Positions 25,902-33,781 of a stretch of 41,780 nt of DNA are shown here, in pieces. The stretch is from CALGFH01 sp045807325 (GTDB lineage: Bacteria > Actinomycetota > CALGFH01), in contig JBJMHP010000177.1 of NCBI GenBank assembly GCA_045807325.1, forward strand, positions 1 through 41,780, given 5' to 3'. How positions within the stretch are numbered: position 1 is the first letter of the stretch; every line of letters starts with the position of its first letter. Position numbers and translations under genes: made by a program. A model generated the notes under the pieces. That model was not told where the DNA came from, ran no database searches, and saw nothing but the letters and a program-made list of their open reading frames with translations.

Positions 25902-26809
25902 ATGCCGACCCGGCGGAGGCGGCGGCGCCGCGAGCAGCTGGAGGCGATGCTGGCCGGTGGCCAGGCCCGACTGGAGCGGGCCCGGTCGCGCAGCCTGGTC
26001 GTGGACACGATGGCCGGCGTCGTCCAGCGCGAGCGCCCGGTCGCGGTCGGCATCCTGGCCGCCTCCCTGGCCTTTCGGCTGTTCGCCCTCGCCGTCCCGC
26101 TCGCCTACGTGGCCGTGGCCGGGCTCGGCTTCGCCGGCCAGGCGGCGGTCGACGTCGGCCGCCCCGAGGCCGGGGACCGCCTCGGCGACCTGCTCGTCGC
26201 CTCGGTGGCCGCCGCCGCCGGCAGCTCGCACCGGGCCCGCTGGCTGGCCCTGATCTTCGGCGGGGTGGCCACGCTGCTGGCCGCGGCCGGGGTCCTGGAG
26301 GTGCTGCGCTGGGTGCATCTGCTGGCCTGGCGGATACCGCCGTTCCGGGCCCGGACAACCCCTGGCTTGTGCTGGGGCTGGTCGCCGGGATCGCGGTCGT
26401 GAGCGCCAGCTCGGCCGTGGCCGAGCAGGCCAGGGCCGACGCCCAGGGCCTGGCCACCGAGCTGACGGTGGTGCTGATCTCGGCCGGGGCCCAGGCGGTT
26501 CTGCTGGCCGCGCTGTGGCTGGCTCTGTCCACGGCCATGCCGCGGCCGCCGGCCGTGCCCTGGACGGCCCTGGTGCCGGGGGCGTGCCTGTTCGCGGCCG
26601 GGTTCCAGGGGTTCAATCTGGCCGTCAGCCTCTACTTCGCCCCCCGGGCGGCCCGGGCCTCGACCGTCTACGGGTCGCTGGGGGTGGCCCTGGTCCTGCT
26701 GGTGTCGCTGTTCCTGTTCGCCCGCCTGGCCGTGGCCGCCGCCGAGCTCAACGCCACCTTGTGGGAGCGCCGCCGCCCCGGCGGGCCGGCCGGCCGGCGA
26801 CCCACCTAG
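25902..26809 (+). pseudogene. YihY/BrkB-like membrane protein gene with a frameshift
   Basis: ATG 25902 begins a basic N-terminus and then the family segment VGILAASLAFRLFALAVPLAYV. The frame runs to about 26345 (LLAWRIPPFRA) and then goes off into a stop at 26402. The adjacent frame continues the same protein from about 26355 (PDNPWLVLGLVAGIAVV) to 26809, with the usual BrkB ending AAELNATLWERRR. A loss of one base near 26345-26355 would explain it. The joined protein would be about 300 residues with six membrane helices. This is either a true pseudogene or a sequencing error. An intact paralogue of the same superfamily lies at 37870-38868. The stop CTAG is shared with the convergent gene. 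Confidence 0.75.
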
Positions 26810-27234
26810 CCCGGCAGCAGGCCGAGGCCGTCGAGCAGTTCGACCTCGTTCCAGTACTGGCGGAACCGCCGGATGCGGTCGCCCTGGAACTCGGCGATGA
26901 CCACGCCCCGCAGCTCGATCCGGCGGCCGGTCGGCTCCAGGGCCAGCTCCTCGTCCAGGGTCAGGAGGCCGGTGTGGGTGGCCGCCACCCGCCACTCGGC
27001 GATCAGCTTGTCCCCGACCGCGTCGACCGGGTCCAGGACCAGGTCGACGTCGGAGTAGGCGCCGGCCAGGCCGGCCAGGTCGGCGGCCAGGTCGTCGCGG
27101 GACACGACCTCTATCACCGGCGACCAGCCGGTCACGTCCTCGGTGTAGGCGCGCTCGATGGCGGCCAGGTCGCCGGTGACCGCTGCCAGCATGGCGTCCC
27201 GGAGCACCTCGGCGCGTGCCGCCCTGTCCGGCAT
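26806..27234 (-). CDS. SnoaL-like/NTF2-fold protein
   Basis: 142 residues from ATG at 27234, preceded by GGAAGGAG with a 5-nt gap. The sequence has the NTF2-like cone-fold pattern: an N-terminal helix pair (AEVLRDAMLAAVTGDLAAIERAYTEDV), then strands such as IEVVSRDDLAAD, DKLIAEWRVAATHTG and GVVIAEFQGDRIRRFRQYWNEVEL. SnoaL-like proteins of this kind include ester cyclases, ketosteroid-isomerase-like enzymes and binding proteins. No catalytic residues can be assigned with confidence. It shares a CTAG as reciprocal stop with the frameshifted BrkB-like gene. Confidence 0.82.
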   Translation of the reverse strand: MPDRAARAEVLRDAMLAAVTGDLAAIERAYTEDVTGWSPVIEVVSRDDLAADLAGLAGAYSDVDLVLDPVDAVGDKLIAEWRVAATHTGLLTLDEELALEPTGRRIELRGVVIAEFQGDRIRRFRQYWNEVELLDGLGLLPG

Positions 27235-27260
27235 CCCAGCTCCTTCCCACCCCTGCCCGG

Positions 27261-27482
27261 TCAGATGCCGAGGGCCCGGGCCTTGGCGGCGGCAAACTCC
27301 TCGTCGGTCAGCGCCCCCGACTCGTGCAGGCGGGACAGCCGCTCCAGCTCGGCGATGCTGCCGGGCGGAGGGCCGGCGGCCAGGGCCGGTGGCGGCGGTG
27401 ACGCCGGGGACGCCTGGGTGGCCGGGTGGGCCCCGGCGGCCAGCCGCAGCAGTGGTCTGCGCGGTCGGAAGAACAGCCCCAC
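27261..27482 (-). CDS. Small SHOCT-domain protein
   Basis: 73 residues, GTG start with GGGGAGGG 4 nt upstream. The C-terminal 30 residues are a SHOCT domain (IAELERLSRLHESGALTDEEFAAAKARAL), a short helical module that often ends actinobacterial membrane or stress proteins and may mediate oligomerisation. The N-terminus is basic and Pro/Ala-rich. A TCACCC-N5-GGGTGA palindrome lies 64 bp upstream, between this gene and the divergent SulP remnant. Confidence 0.8.
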   Translation of the reverse strand: MGLFFRPRRPLLRLAAGAHPATQASPASPPPPALAAGPPPGSIAELERLSRLHESGALTDEEFAAAKARALGI

Positions 27483-27542
27483 TGCACCCTCCCCGGTCGG
27501 ATTGGCCCGCGCCGGCCAGTCTGCACGGCCCCTGACCGGCGG

Positions 27543-27565
27543 ACATCACCCCCGGAGGGTGATGT
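27543..27565. promoter_or_regulatory. Palindrome ACATCACCC-N5-GGGTGATGT (site 2)
   Basis: ACATCACCC-CCGGA-GGGTGATGT is the best copy in the window, with perfect 9-bp arms and a 5-base spacer. It lies in the divergent gap between the SHOCT gene (start 27482) and the SulP remnant (about 27597), a typical place for a shared operator. Confidence 0.75.
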
Positions 27566-27596
27566 GCGGTTCCCCGCCCACGGGGACGGTGCCCGG

Positions 27597-28494
27597 GTGA
27601 AGCTGCCCTGTTCACCTCGCTGCGCGGGTACGGCACCGGCTGGCTGCGGGGCGACGTGGTCGCCGGGCTGACGGTGTGGGCGGTGCTGGTGCCCGAGGCC
27701 CTGGCCTACGCCTCGATCGCGGGCGTGTCGCCGGTGGTCGGGCTGTACGCCGCCCCGGGGGCGCTGCTGCTGTACGCCGCCTTCGGCAGCTCCCGGCACC
27801 TGGTGACCGGGCCGATGTCGGCCACCGCGGCCCTGGCCGCGGTGGTGATCGCCGCCGTCGTCGAGCTGATCGACTTCCCGGCCCTGGCCGCCCTGTACCG
27901 GATCGCCACCCGGCATCTACGGCATCGCCGCCCGGCCCGACTTCATCGCCGCCGTGGCCGCCCTGGCCGGGGTGCTGGTCTTCGACACCCTCCCCGGGCT
28001 GTTCATCGGCGTGGTGGTGTCGCTGCTGCTGCTGGTGTACCGGGCCTCACGTCTCCATGTGGCCGTCCTCGGCCAGGTCCCGGGCGTCCCCGGCCAGTAC
28101 GGTGACGTCGCCCGGCACCCCGAGAACCTGCCCGAGCCGGGGATCGCGCTGCTGCGGGTCGAGGGCGGGCTGTTCTTCGCCAATGCCGACACCGTCCGGG
28201 CTGCCGTCCGCGCCCACGCCGCCGCGCAGGGGACGCGGGTCGTCGTCCTGGACGCCGAGACGGCCCCCTACATCGACGTCAGCGCGGCCCACATGCTCGT
28301 CCAGCTCACCGCCGACCTGCGCCGGCAGGGGTCGAGCTGGTGATCGCCCGCGACATCGGCCAGTCCGCGACATCCTGCGCCGGGCCGAGGGCGAGGCCGC
28401 CCTGCCCCGCGCCTTCCCAAGCGTCCAGGCCGCCGTGGACGCCGTCGGTGGCGGGCAGCGGCACCCCGGCACCGAATCACCCGGCACAGGGTGA
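27597..28494 (+). pseudogene. Remnant of a SulP-family anion transporter with STAS domain
   Basis: The SulP N-terminus is clear (RGYGTGWLRGDVVAGLTVWAVLVPEALAYASIAGV ... FGSSRHLVTGPMSATAALAAV in pieces, about 27602-27910). The sequence then jumps to the last membrane helices (IAAVAALAGVLVFDTLPGLFIGVVV) and a STAS domain (PGIALLRVEGGLFFANADTV, VVVLDAETAPYIDVSAA). Some 250-300 residues between them are missing, and the two parts are in different frames. Two more one-base shifts occur near 28329 and 28362, before the end VRDILRRAEGEAALPRAF. The start is also out of frame. A working transporter is not possible unless the assembly is faulty. Confidence 0.85.
28477..28494. promoter_or_regulatory. 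Palindrome TCACCC-N6-GGGTGA (site 3)
   Basis: TCACCC-GGCACA-GGGTGA overlaps the end of the SulP remnant and lies 62 bp before the sulfatase start. The spacer is one base longer than in the other copies. A further TCACCC follows at 28502, so GGGTGAG-GCCGG-CTCACCC forms an overlapping inverted repeat. Confidence 0.55.
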
Positions 28495-28555
28495 GGCCGG
28501 CTCACCCTCTGCCACCCCATGCTGGACTCGGCCGGCAGTCACCAGGGGAGGGACC

Positions 28556-28763
28556 ATGCCAAGGCAGTTCCAAGGTCACATCGATCTCGACGTTCGAGAC
28601 TCGACCCCGGACTGGTCGGCGTTCCTGGCCGACCGGGCGCCCCAGGGGGCGCCGAATGTGCTGGTGGTGCTGTACGACGACACCGGCTGCGCGGCCTGGT
28701 CGCCCTACGGCGGCCGGATCAACATGCCGACCATGCAGCGGCTGGCCGACAACGGCCTGACCG
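28556..28763 (+). pseudogene. N-terminal fragment of an arylsulfatase, cut by an IS element
   Basis: ATG 28556 with GGGGAGG 4 nt upstream begins about 69 residues that match the start of bacterial arylsulfatases: APQGAPNVLVVLYDDTGCAAWSPYGG (in parts) with the metal-binding Asp pair, then NMPTMQRLADNGLT. The family would continue with a Cys/Ser-containing CSPTR motif, but the reading frame instead runs into the left end of an IS200/IS605 element and stops at 28801. I found no sulfatase continuation after the right end of the element, so the rest of the gene is lost or moved. Confidence 0.82.
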
Positions 28764-28778
28764 CGCCGGAGCCGCAAG

Positions 28779-28798
28779 CCCACGGCTTCAGCCGTGGG
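28779..28798 (+). repeat. Left-end subterminal hairpin of the IS element
   Basis: CCCACGGCT-TC-AGCCGTGGG, a perfect 9-bp stem, of the kind recognised by TnpA in single-stranded form. It matches the right-end hairpin closely. Confidence 0.8.
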
Positions 28799-28846
28799 TA
28801 AGGCTCCGCCGGGCGAAAGCCCGGATTGTCGCACCTGGCTGGGACG

Positions 28847-29248
28847 ATGGTGGCTGTGCGCTACCACTCGACCAACAAGACGGTGTACTCGGCGAAGTAC
28901 CACCTGATCTGGTGCCCGAAGTATCGCCGCCGAGTGCTTGTCGGCGGCGTCGACGAGCGGGTGAAGGTGATCATCGGCGACGTGGCCGCCGAGGTTGGCG
29001 CCGAGGTCATCGAGGTCGAGGTGATGCCCGACCACGTGCACCTGCTCGCCGAGGTCCCACCGACGGTGCCGCTGTCGAGGTTCGTTGGGCTGGCCAAGGG
29101 CCGGTCCTCCCGCCTGCTCCGCATGGAGTTCCCCCGCTTGCGGCGGTTGCCGGTGCTGTGGAGCCCGTCGTGGTTTGTGTCCACGGTCGGCGGAGCGCCC
29201 CTGGAGGTCGTCCGTCGATACGTGGAGAACCAGAAGGCGGGGTCGTGA
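28847..29248 (+). CDS. tnpA: IS200/IS605 Y1 transposase TnpA
   Basis: 133 residues from ATG at 28847 (a GTG at 28826 would add seven). It opens with VRYHSTNKTVYSAKYHLIWCPKYRRR, the usual family start. The HUH metal motif is MPDHVHLLAEVPP and the catalytic tyrosine lies in VVRRYVENQK. Full length and all catalytic residues are present, so it is probably active. It cuts and joins single-stranded DNA at the element ends. It ends 1 bp before the tnpB start. Confidence 0.94.
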   Translation: MVAVRYHSTNKTVYSAKYHLIWCPKYRRRVLVGGVDERVKVIIGDVAAEVGAEVIEVEVMPDHVHLLAEVPPTVPLSRFVGLAKGRSSRLLRMEFPRLRRLPVLWSPSWFVSTVGGAPLEVVRRYVENQKAGS

Positions 29249-29249
29249 G

Positions 29250-30773
29250 GTGAGCCGGGCTCGCAAGCGGGCAAAGGACGCGCCGACCTTCGTGGCGGCC
29301 ATCCTCCTTCGGGTCACTCCGACGCAGGCCAAGGAAGTGGCGGGCCGGTTTGAATGCGCCCGGCTGCTGTACAACGCCTGCCTGCGGGCCGCGCTGGACC
29401 GAGCGGTGGCGATGCGGGCCGACCCCAGATGGGAGCAAGCGAAGGCCATGCCCCAGGTCGTGGCGGGCAGGCCGAACCCGGCGAGAGCGAGCGCGTTCCA
29501 GCAGTTGCGTGCCCGCCACGGCTTCACCGAGTGGGCGCTTGCCTCGGCCGCATCCGGCTTCCGCGTCGGCTGGCTGCGGGAGAAGGTCTTCGCGCAGGAG
29601 GCGCAGGTGCTGGGCGCACGGGCCTTCGACGCCGCCAACCGGTGGATGCTCGGCCAGCGTGGGCGGCCGCGGTTCAAGGGCAAGGGTCGCGGGCTGCACA
29701 GCCTGGCCGGCAAGGACCGCAACGGCGCCCTACGGATCGCCGCCGACGGTGGCGGGCTGCAATGGGGCACAGGGCTGGTGCTGCGGTTCGTCTTCGACGA
29801 GCGCAACCCCTACCAGTGGTGGGCGGCCTGGCATGTCGCCGAAGGCCGGCTGCGGTCGTGCCGGATCGTGCGGACCAGGATCCGGGGCCGATGGGTCTAT
29901 GTGGCGCAGCTTGTCTTGGACGGCAAGCCGCTGCAGCGCTATCAGGTCAGCGAGGGTGTGGTCGGCCTCGACGTCGGGCCCTCGGCCATCGCGGTGGTCA
30001 CCGACCAGGGGGCGTGGAAGGAGACGTTCTGCGCCGAGCTGGACGACAAGGCCAGGCAGCTACGCCGGCTGCAGCGTCGGCTGGACCGCCAGCACCGCGC
30101 CGGCAGCCCCACCTGCTTCGACCAGCAGGGTCGCCATCAGCAGGGCGGGTGCGTCTGGCGGTCCCGTTCACGGCAGGCTGAGCGGACCAGGACAGCGATG
30201 GCGGAGCTGCACCGGCGCCTCGCCGAGCACCGCAAATCGCTGCACGGCAACCTCGCCAACCGCATCCTCGGCCAGGGTGCGGCCATCCACACCGAGAAGC
30301 TGTCCTACCGCGCGTTCCAGCGTTGCTTCGGGCGCAGCGTGGGCCGCCGGGCACCGGGCCTGTTCATCACCACGTTGTCCCGCAAGGCTGCAAGCGCCGG
30401 CGGGCAGGTGGCGCTGATCGACACCCGGACCACCCGGCTGTCCCAGGCGTGCGTCTGCGGCGCGGTCGCCAGGAAGCCGTTGAGCCAGCGGACCCACCGC
30501 TGCGGCTGCGGGGTCGAAGCCGACCGGGACGTGTTCTCGGCGTTCCTCATCCGCCACGTGGACCCCACGGTCCACCCGCACCTGCTCGACGTGGGAAGCG
30601 CCGCTGTAGCGTTTCCTGTGCTCCAGGACTCCGGTGCAGGCCGGCGTCGAGCAGTCTTCAACCGGCGAGTCCCGCAGGCGCAGCCTGGCGGGTACGGGGC
30701 GACCCGTCAGAGCCGGTCGGCCGCAAGCCCGCAGAGCGCCGCTGATGTCCCCGCTGGGGGAGAGGCAGCGTGA
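29250..30773 (+). CDS. tnpB: TnpB RNA-guided nuclease of the IS element
   Basis: 507 residues from GTG at 29250, directly after the tnpA stop; the frame is open further upstream but that part overlaps tnpA. The N-terminal helical domain begins FVAAILLRVTPTQAKEVAGRF. RuvC parts are complete: the first Asp in GVVGLDVGPSAIAVV, the Glu in IHTEKLSYRAF and the last Asp in VEADRDVFSAFL, with a zinc ribbon (CVCG ... HRCGCG) between. TnpB is an RNA-guided DNA nuclease, ancestor of Cas12, that helps the element persist at its donor site. The ~75-residue tail after the last catalytic Asp is long and probably overlaps the guide-RNA scaffold. Confidence 0.93.
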   Translation: MSRARKRAKDAPTFVAAILLRVTPTQAKEVAGRFECARLLYNACLRAALDRAVAMRADPRWEQAKAMPQVVAGRPNPARASAFQQLRARHGFTEWALASAASGFRVGWLREKVFAQEAQVLGARAFDAANRWMLGQRGRPRFKGKGRGLHSLAGKDRNGALRIAADGGGLQWGTGLVLRFVFDERNPYQWWAAWHVAEGRLRSCRIVRTRIRGRWVYVAQLVLDGKPLQRYQVSEGVVGLDVGPSAIAVVTDQGAWKETFCAELDDKARQLRRLQRRLDRQHRAGSPTCFDQQGRHQQGGCVWRSRSRQAERTRTAMAELHRRLAEHRKSLHGNLANRILGQGAAIHTEKLSYRAFQRCFGRSVGRRAPGLFITTLSRKAASAGGQVALIDTRTTRLSQACVCGAVARKPLSQRTHRCGCGVEADRDVFSAFLIRHVDPTVHPHLLDVGSAAVAFPVLQDSGAGRRRAVFNRRVPQAQPGGYGATRQSRSAASPQSAADVPAGGEAA

Positions 30774-30813
30774 ACCGGGAATCGCACGGCTTCAAGCCGT
30801 GGGAGGATGTCAA
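30600..30813 (+). ncRNA. Probable omega RNA of TnpB (extent approximate)
   Basis: In this family the guide RNA comes from the 3' end of tnpB and the element right end, and continues into the flanking DNA as the guide. Here the 3' end of tnpB and the right-end hairpin are only 11 bp apart. The guide would start at about 30814 (GGGCCGACCAGGGGAC). The 5' boundary is not visible and is a guess. Confidence 0.4.
30785..30801 (+). repeat. Right-end subterminal hairpin of the IS element
   Basis: CACGGCTT-C-AAGCCGTG, 8-bp arms, followed by GGAGGATGTCAA. It corresponds to the left-end hairpin. Confidence 0.78.
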
Positions 30814-30907
30814 GGGCCGACCAGGGGACTGGCCACCGTCCGACAGCTTTCCGGCCAGGGCGCCGGTGCCCGCCAGCCTGATGGTGCGGGCCAGGGGTGA
30901 GCCGCCC

Positions 30908-31153
30908 TCACCTCGGAGGGGTGAGTTCCGGCTCCCCCGGCGAGTCCGGGAGCCGGCGGACCTCGACCAGCTCCAGGCCCAGGGACTGGATGCGCTCGAG
31001 CAGCCCGTACAGCGCCGCCTGGTCCTCGACCGGGCCGTGCAGCACCGTCTCCACCGGCTCCACCGACGCGCGCATGCCCTCGAAGGCGGCCACCAGCGAG
31101 TCGCTCAGGCGCCCCCGGACGCGGATCTCGTAGCTCCCTCCCGCACGAGGCAC
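30908..31153 (-). CDS. Small conserved actinobacterial protein of unknown function
   Basis: 81 residues; I prefer GTG at 31153, which has AGGAGG 6 nt upstream (a GTG two codons earlier is too close). The sequence YEIRVRGRLSDSLVAAFEGM ... TVLHGPVEDQAALYGLLERIQSLGLELVEVRRL resembles a small protein family common in actinobacteria, with a beta strand followed by an amphipathic helix. No function is established that I know of. It is divergent from the HdeD gene across a gap holding two TCACCC-N5-GGRTGA palindromes. The end of the gene itself contains a weaker copy (30908-30924). Confidence 0.75.
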   Translation of the reverse strand: MPRAGGSYEIRVRGRLSDSLVAAFEGMRASVEPVETVLHGPVEDQAALYGLLERIQSLGLELVEVRRLPDSPGEPELTPPR

Positions 31154-31223
31154 GCGCACCCTCCTCGACCGGCCCCAGCGGCCCGCCTGCCGTCATGGTG
31201 GTGCCACCCGGGGTGATGGGGCT

Positions 31224-31240
31224 TCACCCGAACGGGGTGA
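31224..31240. promoter_or_regulatory. 17-bp palindrome TCACCC-N5-GGGTGA (site 4)
   Basis: TCACCC-GAACG-GGGTGA, 117 bp before the HdeD start and 71 bp before the divergent small gene. It is directly followed, one base later, by a second copy, giving an 18-bp repeat period. A partial copy CCACCCGGGGTGATG precedes it at 31205-31219. Confidence 0.72.
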
Positions 31241-31241
31241 T

Positions 31242-31258
31242 TCACCCGCCGAGGATGA
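31242..31258. promoter_or_regulatory. 17-bp palindrome TCACCC-N5-GGATGA (site 5)
   Basis: TCACCC-GCCGA-GGATGA, tandem with site 4 and 98 bp before the HdeD start. One base in the right half-site differs, as in site 6, where the left half-site is TCATCC. Tandem placement suggests cooperative binding. Confidence 0.65.
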
Positions 31259-31356
31259 CGACGGATCATCCCGGCGCCTGCCATCGTCGGCCGGCGACTT
31301 CGGTTCTACGCTGGGCGGCGACAGCATCGTCGTCCTGTCCTGAAAGGGGAAAGCGC

Positions 31357-31968
31357 ATGAGCGACCTGCCGATGCCCGACCGGGCGGCCGGCCTCGGGTC
31401 CCGCGATGCCATCCGCGGGATAACCCGCGCCTGGTGGCTGTTCCTGATCCTCGGGGTCCTCTGGATCCTGTTCGGGATGTTCGTGCTGTCCTACAACGTG
31501 GGCAGCCTGCTCGCCCTGGCCATCTTCGCCGGCGTCACCTTCATCATGACCGGCATCAACCAGATCCTGGCCGCCGGCCGGGTCGAGGGCTGGGGTTGGC
31601 TGTACCTGATCGGCGGCGTCCTATCGATCATCGCCGGGATCATCGCCTTCGTCTGGCCGGGCCGGACACTGGTCGTCATCTCGGTGGTGCTGGCCTGGTT
31701 CCTGGTCTTCAAGGGCATCGTCGACATCGTCGCCGCCCTGTCCTCCCACGGCCGTCCCTACTGGTGGGTGACGCTGATCCTGGGGATCCTGGAGCTGCTG
31801 CTCGGCATGTGGGCCGTCGGCTACCCGGGCCGGGCCCTGGTGGTGTTCGTCAACCTGGTCGGCATCTACGCCATCTTCTACGGCTTCACCGAGCTGTTCG
31901 CCGCCTTCGACCTGCGCGGCCTCGGCCACCGCCTGGACCGGACGCCGCCGGAGCGGCCGGCCGTGTGA
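31357..31968 (+). CDS. HdeD-family membrane protein (DUF308)
   Basis: 203 residues, ATG with AGGGGA upstream. Six hydrophobic helices occur in three pairs (about 26-75, 80-130, 140-180), with the repeated family pattern WWLFLILGVLWILFGMFVL, IGGVLSIIAGIIAFVWPG and LILGILELLLGMWAVGYPGRAL. HdeD proteins are linked to acid and envelope stress in enteric bacteria; in actinobacteria they are stress-induced membrane proteins of unclear mechanism. Two tandem palindromes lie upstream. The stop is 1 bp from the stop of the convergent LAL regulator remnant. Confidence 0.9.
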   Translation: MSDLPMPDRAAGLGSRDAIRGITRAWWLFLILGVLWILFGMFVLSYNVGSLLALAIFAGVTFIMTGINQILAAGRVEGWGWLYLIGGVLSIIAGIIAFVWPGRTLVVISVVLAWFLVFKGIVDIVAALSSHGRPYWWVTLILGILELLLGMWAVGYPGRALVVFVNLVGIYAIFYGFTELFAAFDLRGLGHRLDRTPPERPAV

Positions 31969-31969
31969 G

Positions 31970-33780
31970 TCAGAGCAGCTGCAGCTGGCGGGCCCGCTTG
32001 ACCGCGTCCCAGCGCCGGTTGGTGTCGAGCTTGCGGTAGATGCTCTTGATGTGGGTCTTCACGGTGTTGAGGGAGACGTACAGCTCGTCGGCGATCTCGC
32101 CGGCCGACAGCCTGCTGGACAGGTACCGCAGCACCACCTGCTCGCGCTCGCTGAGCGGCACCACCAGCGGCCCCGCCGCGGCCGCCCGCCCGGCGGGCCC
32201 GGCGGCCGCGGCGGCGGTCCGGAGCCGCTCCAGCAGCGACCCGACCAGCAGGTGGTGGGTGTTGTCCCAGTGCAGGTGGTCGGCGAGCAGCACCCGCACC
32301 GGGGGGCCGCCCTCCACGAACACCCGGCGGTAGCCCTCGGGCGCGGCCAGGTCGAGGGCGCGGGACAGCGAGCGGGCGGCGGCCGCGCTGTCGGCCAGCT
32401 CCTGGTTGGCCAGGGCGTCCAGGAGGTGGGCGGCGATGGTCAGGGGGAGCTCGGGCGGTGGGTGGCCCGGCCCGCCGGCCAGTATCGGGGCCAGGGTGCG
32501 CCCGGCGGTGGCCGGGTCACCCCCGGCCAGCTGGAGCCGGGCCAGGACCACTGCCTGGATCGGCGGCTGGGCGTCGCCGCCGCCGCCCAGGGCGGCCAGG
32601 GCCGCCTGCTCGTCGCCGGTGGCGGCCAGCAGCACCGCCCTGGCCGCGGCGGCCGCGGCCGCCAGTAGGCGCGGCGGTCGCCCCCCGGTGGCGGCCAGGG
32701 CGCCGTCCAGGCGGACCAGGGCGTCCTGGGCGGCCTCGCGGCCCGTCTCGGCGGCCATGAAGGCCCCGAGGACGGCCGCGGCCAGCCGCAGCGGGCGATC
32801 GCCGGCCATGGCCGACCGGGTGGCCCGCTCCAGGGCGGCCGTGGCCACGGCCAGGTCGTCGTGGTGGTAGGCGGCCACGGCCACGGCCAGGTGGGCGGCG
32901 GCCAGCCGGGGGCTGGCCGACCAGTCGATCCGTCCGGCCTGCTCGGTGGCCAGCCGGCCCAGCTCGGCGGCGCGGCCGAGGCGTCCCCGGACGGCCTCCA
33001 GCAGGGCCAGGTTGGCGGTGGCGGCGACGGCGACGACCGGACGGCCCGTCCGGTCGGCGTCGGCCCGGGCCTGGGCCAGGCTGGCCGCGGCCTCCTCCGG
33101 CTGGCCGCTCCACAGCTGGGCGGCGCCGAGCAGGGCGTGGGCCAGCAGTCGCTGGTCGTCGTCGGAGTCGTCGGTGGGGTCGGGCGGCACCCGGGCCGCC
33201 GGCCCGGCGTCGGCGACGTCGCCGACCAGTCGCGCCCGGTACAGCCTGGCCAGCCGCATCGCCGCCCCGGTGCCGGGCCGGCGGGCCTGGAGGCCGCGGC
33301 GGCCGGCGGGCCGTGGCCCGGCCTCGGCGGCCATCCAGGGCTCGGCGGCCGCGGCCAGCCCCAGCCAGGCGTCGGCCTCCTCCAGCTGTCCGAGGGCGAG
33401 CCGGCTGAGGGCGGCCACCACGGCCAGCTCCGGAGTGGTCCGCACCCGGTCGCCGGGCAGCCGCGACACCAGCTCCGCCAGCACGGCCCCCTGGCCCTGG
33501 ACCAGCATGGCCGCCCAGCTCGTGGCCACCAGGTGGGCCGCCTGGTCGATGTCGCGGCCGGCCAGGGCGTGGCGCACGGCCGGCACCGGCTGGCCGGCGG
33601 CGGCGTACCAGGCGGACGCCCGCCGGTGCAGGCCCGGCAGCTCGTCGGCGTGCTCATAGCGCAGCTCGGCCCGGAGCAGCTCGGCGAACAGCGGGTGGTA
33701 GCGGTACCAGGTCCGGTTGGGACCGGCGGCCGAGGTGAACACGTGCTCACGCTCCAGCCGGGCCAGGATCCTGGCCCGGC
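31970..33780 (-). pseudogene. LAL-type LuxR regulator lacking its N-terminal ATPase half
   Basis: About 600 residues are readable. The C-terminus is a complete LuxR helix-turn-helix (LSEREQVVLRYLSSRLSAGEIADELYVSLNTVKTHIKSIYRKL in parts), preceded by a long helical TPR-like region. The N-terminal end starts at LARLEREHVFTSAAGPNRTWYRYHPLFAELLRAEL, which in full LAL proteins (compare 38967-41177, where the same block lies near residue 320) comes after the P-loop ATPase domain. Thus ~300 residues, including the Walker A motif, are missing. Reading frames continue to 33832 but are no longer homologous. The protein might still be made as a DNA-binding fragment, but it has no visible start signal. 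Confidence 0.72.
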
Positions 33781-33781
33781 C

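Larger units (their letters stand above)
28764..30813 (+). mobile_element. IS200/IS605-family element with tnpA and tnpB
   Basis: The element carries subterminal hairpins at both ends (28779-28798 and 30785-30801), with the shared core CACGGCTT...AGCCGTGGG, and has no terminal inverted repeats or target duplication, as expected for single-strand transposition. The right end finishes GGAGGATGTCAA near 30813, like IS605-type right cleavage sites. The left boundary is placed where sulfatase homology ends; it may be off by several bases. It encodes a complete HUH transposase and a complete TnpB nuclease. Confidence 0.85.

Noticed and set aside
26340..26402. Programmed frameshift in the BrkB-like gene
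   Set aside because: No slippery heptamer or following structure is apparent; single-base loss or sequencing error is simpler.
30908..30924. Further copy of the palindrome, TCACCT-N5-GGGTGA
   Set aside because: It lies within the last codons of the small minus-strand gene, not in a promoter region, so it may be chance and was not counted as an operator.
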